This document shows positions 44,570 to 46,040 of a stretch of DNA of 46,040 bases, one piece after another (position 1 is the first letter of the stretch; each line of letters starts with the position of its first letter). The translations under genes and the position numbers were made by a program. The notes below the pieces were generated by a model that worked only from the letters and a program-made list of their open reading frames with translations, was not told the origin of the DNA and made no database searches. The DNA comes from a virus, in the IMG/VR virus record IMGVR_UViG_3300005515_000012, positions 1-46,040 of that record. One strand, 5' to 3'.

Positions 44570-45326
44570 GGCCTTAGACCAATCCTATCTTGATGCCATA
44601 AAAAACTTCGAGGGATACACCCCGAACGCAAGCTGGGATTACAAGCAATACAGTTCCGGCTACGGCACCAAGGCGCAGGCCGGCGACGAGAATATCCCGG
44701 CCGACCAACTGAAGGGCGTTTACGAACAGCGGTTTCAGGATGAAGTAGGCAAGGCCGCCTCTAGTGTCGATGCCTTCGCCCCGAACCTTCCTCCCGGTGT
44801 TCGGGCCGCTCTAACATCTCTGACATATAACGCAGGACCTGGCTGGCAGCAATCCGGCCTCGGTCAGGCGGTCAAGTCGGGGGACTACGACGCCGCCAAG
44901 AACATCTTTCTCCAGTACAACAAGGCCGGGGGAGAGGTTAACGATGGGCTGGTGGCTCGGCGGCAGAAGGAGGCGGCCTGGTTCGGTGGCCAGCCTCAGG
45001 CCGCACAACCACATGGACAACCCCAACCCGCACCAGCGAGTCCCGCAGCCCCGGCAAACGGCCTTCTGGCGCAGGGTACTGGCGGAACGAGTACCCCCAC
45101 CTCGGGGGGGCTACTTCCCGGCACCTCTGGCGGCCTCATGGCTCCGATCTTCCCGCAGCAGGCGCCCCAACAGGCAGCCCCGGCCGACCCGCCCTATTTC
45201 GCTCAGATCCCCGCCGAGCAGGCCATGCAGGCCCCTCCCATCCAGTTCGCCCAAAGGCGTCCCGTCAACCTGACCGCACTGCGCAATAGCTTGCAGCAGC
45301 GGGCTCCCTTCTTTGCGAAAGGCTGA
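44568..45326 (+). CDS. GH24-type virion lysozyme with disordered C-terminus
   Basis: Encodes 252 residues. LDAIKNFEGYTPNASWDYKQ (E15, D24) and YSSGYGTKA form the GH24 active site, followed by ALTSLTYNAGPGWQQSGLGQ and KAGGEVNDGLVARRQKEAAW. After residue about 145 the chain is Gln/Pro/Ala/Gly-rich. It has no signal anchor, unlike the endolysin at 1223, and lies with internal and fibre genes, so it probably opens peptidoglycan during entry. Confidence 0.85.
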   Translation: MALDQSYLDAIKNFEGYTPNASWDYKQYSSGYGTKAQAGDENIPADQLKGVYEQRFQDEVGKAASSVDAFAPNLPPGVRAALTSLTYNAGPGWQQSGLGQAVKSGDYDAAKNIFLQYNKAGGEVNDGLVARRQKEAAWFGGQPQAAQPHGQPQPAPASPAAPANGLLAQGTGGTSTPTSGGLLPGTSGGLMAPIFPQQAPQQAAPADPPYFAQIPAEQAMQAPPIQFAQRRPVNLTALRNSLQQRAPFFAKG

Positions 45327-45329
45327 TCT

Positions 45330-46040
45330 ATGGCTCTGCCGTTCTATCTTTGGTCGAAAACTGCCGCGTCGAATGCTACCGCTGATCCCACGGTCAATTG
45401 GGCGGAAGGCCAAAGCCCGTCCAGCGTCAACGACTCCGCACGAGCCATGATGGCATCGACGGCGGCGTATCGGGACGATACGTCGGGCATTCTCCTCACT
45501 GCCGGCACTTCAACCGCCTACACGCTGACGACCAACGAGGTATTCGATACACTCGCGCACATGGATGGCAAAGAGCTGTCCTTCACGGTTCACACGACCA
45601 ATGGTGCAAGTGCTACGCTGAACGTCGATGGCCTCGGCGCCGTTCCTCTCATCATCGATACGTCGAGCGGCACGACGCCAGTTCCGGCGGCGACCATGAT
45701 TACTGGCGCCGTTCACACTGCTGTCTATTACAACAGCGGCAGCACGTTCCGGCTCAAGGGCTTCTATCCGATCGTCTCGGCCTCGATCCCGTCCAGCGCT
45801 GTCACCTATGCCAAGATCCAAAACGTTACGGCTGCGCGCTTGCTCGGCAACCCGACCGGCGGCGCGGCTGCTCCGTCTGAAATCTCACTTGGAACGGGGC
45901 TCGCATTCTCCGGGACCGCTCTCAACTCGTCGGCCATCCCGCCGACGACGCAGGTATTCACCAGCGGCACCAGCCAGACCTACACGACGCCCGCAGGGGT
46001 GAAATGGTTGGAAGTTACGGTTATTGGCGGCGGCAGTGGT
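45330..46040 (+). CDS. Tail fibre protein, N-terminal part (3' end cut by window edge)
   Basis: Encodes 237 complete codons and is still open at the window end. LPFYLWSKTAASNATADPTV, NWAEGQSPSSVNDSARAMMA is a conserved phage fibre start for attachment. The middle has AYTLTTNEVFDTLAHMDGKE, and AARLLGNPTGGAAAPSEIS is a common fibre element. It ends at TTPAGVKWLEVTVIGGGSG, the entry of a glycine-rich tip domain, whose remainder is at 1-485. Confidence 0.82.
   Translation, partial: MALPFYLWSKTAASNATADPTVNWAEGQSPSSVNDSARAMMASTAAYRDDTSGILLTAGTSTAYTLTTNEVFDTLAHMDGKELSFTVHTTNGASATLNVDGLGAVPLIIDTSSGTTPVPAATMITGAVHTAVYYNSGSTFRLKGFYPIVSASIPSSAVTYAKIQNVTAARLLGNPTGGAAAPSEISLGTGLAFSGTALNSSAIPPTTQVFTSGTSQTYTTPAGVKWLEVTVIGGGSG

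Overview
The window looks like a nearly complete genome of a temperate, short-tailed (podovirus-like) phage of an alphaproteobacterium, most likely in the Rhizobiales (Bradyrhizobium/Rhodopseudomonas-like). The grounds are high GC, a GapR/DUF2312-type protein, a GTA-type three-TM holin, and many small proteins of the kind seen in Rhizobiales prophages; the host assignment is inference. A glycine-rich tail fibre gene is cut by the window ends: its N-terminal part is 45330-46040 and its C-terminal part is 1-485. The window is therefore probably a circular or circularly permuted genome opened inside that gene, although direct joining leaves the reading frame one base short.

Layout. 1-485: end of the fibre. 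486-941: two small reverse-strand genes. 1223-2533: lysis cassette (SAR-type GH24 endolysin, a small membrane protein, a three-TM holin, a lipoprotein). 2551-2610: two RNA hairpins with the same loop. 2663-4473: a chained cassette of small genes with a DEDD exonuclease and a DUF4406 protein. 4540-5979: a tailspike-like protein. 5973-19514: a long leftward early/accessory operon of about 45 genes, mostly joined by 1-4 base stop/start overlaps. It holds an HNH-AP2 endonuclease, many short zinc-motif proteins, integrase and excisionase, a DNA methylase-like protein, an HNH nuclease, an SSB-tipped protein and a putative recombination protein. At least seven of its genes encode single-TM proteins of only 24-41 residues.

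19545-20319: the immunity region, with a CI-like repressor, a Cro-like protein and repeated operators of the form GCATTACTGAAA. In both divergent promoters the operator lies between the -35 and -10 boxes. 20313-21223: two reverse-strand genes. 21255-25418: rightward replication and regulation genes (DnaA domain IV protein, RusA resolvase, GapR-like protein, HNH protein, replication initiator with an iteron-like putative origin inside it, a stand-alone LuxR-type HTH, a lipoprotein), ending at a strong terminator.

25699-45326: late genes. These are terminase, an SU10-type portal, scaffold, a DUF5309/SU10-type major capsid protein, a decoration-like protein, an adaptor, a tail fibre, an SGNH esterase-like protein, a tail nozzle-like protein, three internal/ejection-type proteins and a virion lysozyme. 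A divergent XRE/Cys-rich gene pair (40055-40636) and a reverse-strand membrane protein (44408-44569) sit inside the late region like morons. No tape measure, tube or sheath gene was recognised, which fits a short tail. All functional calls come from reading the sequence; no searches were run.
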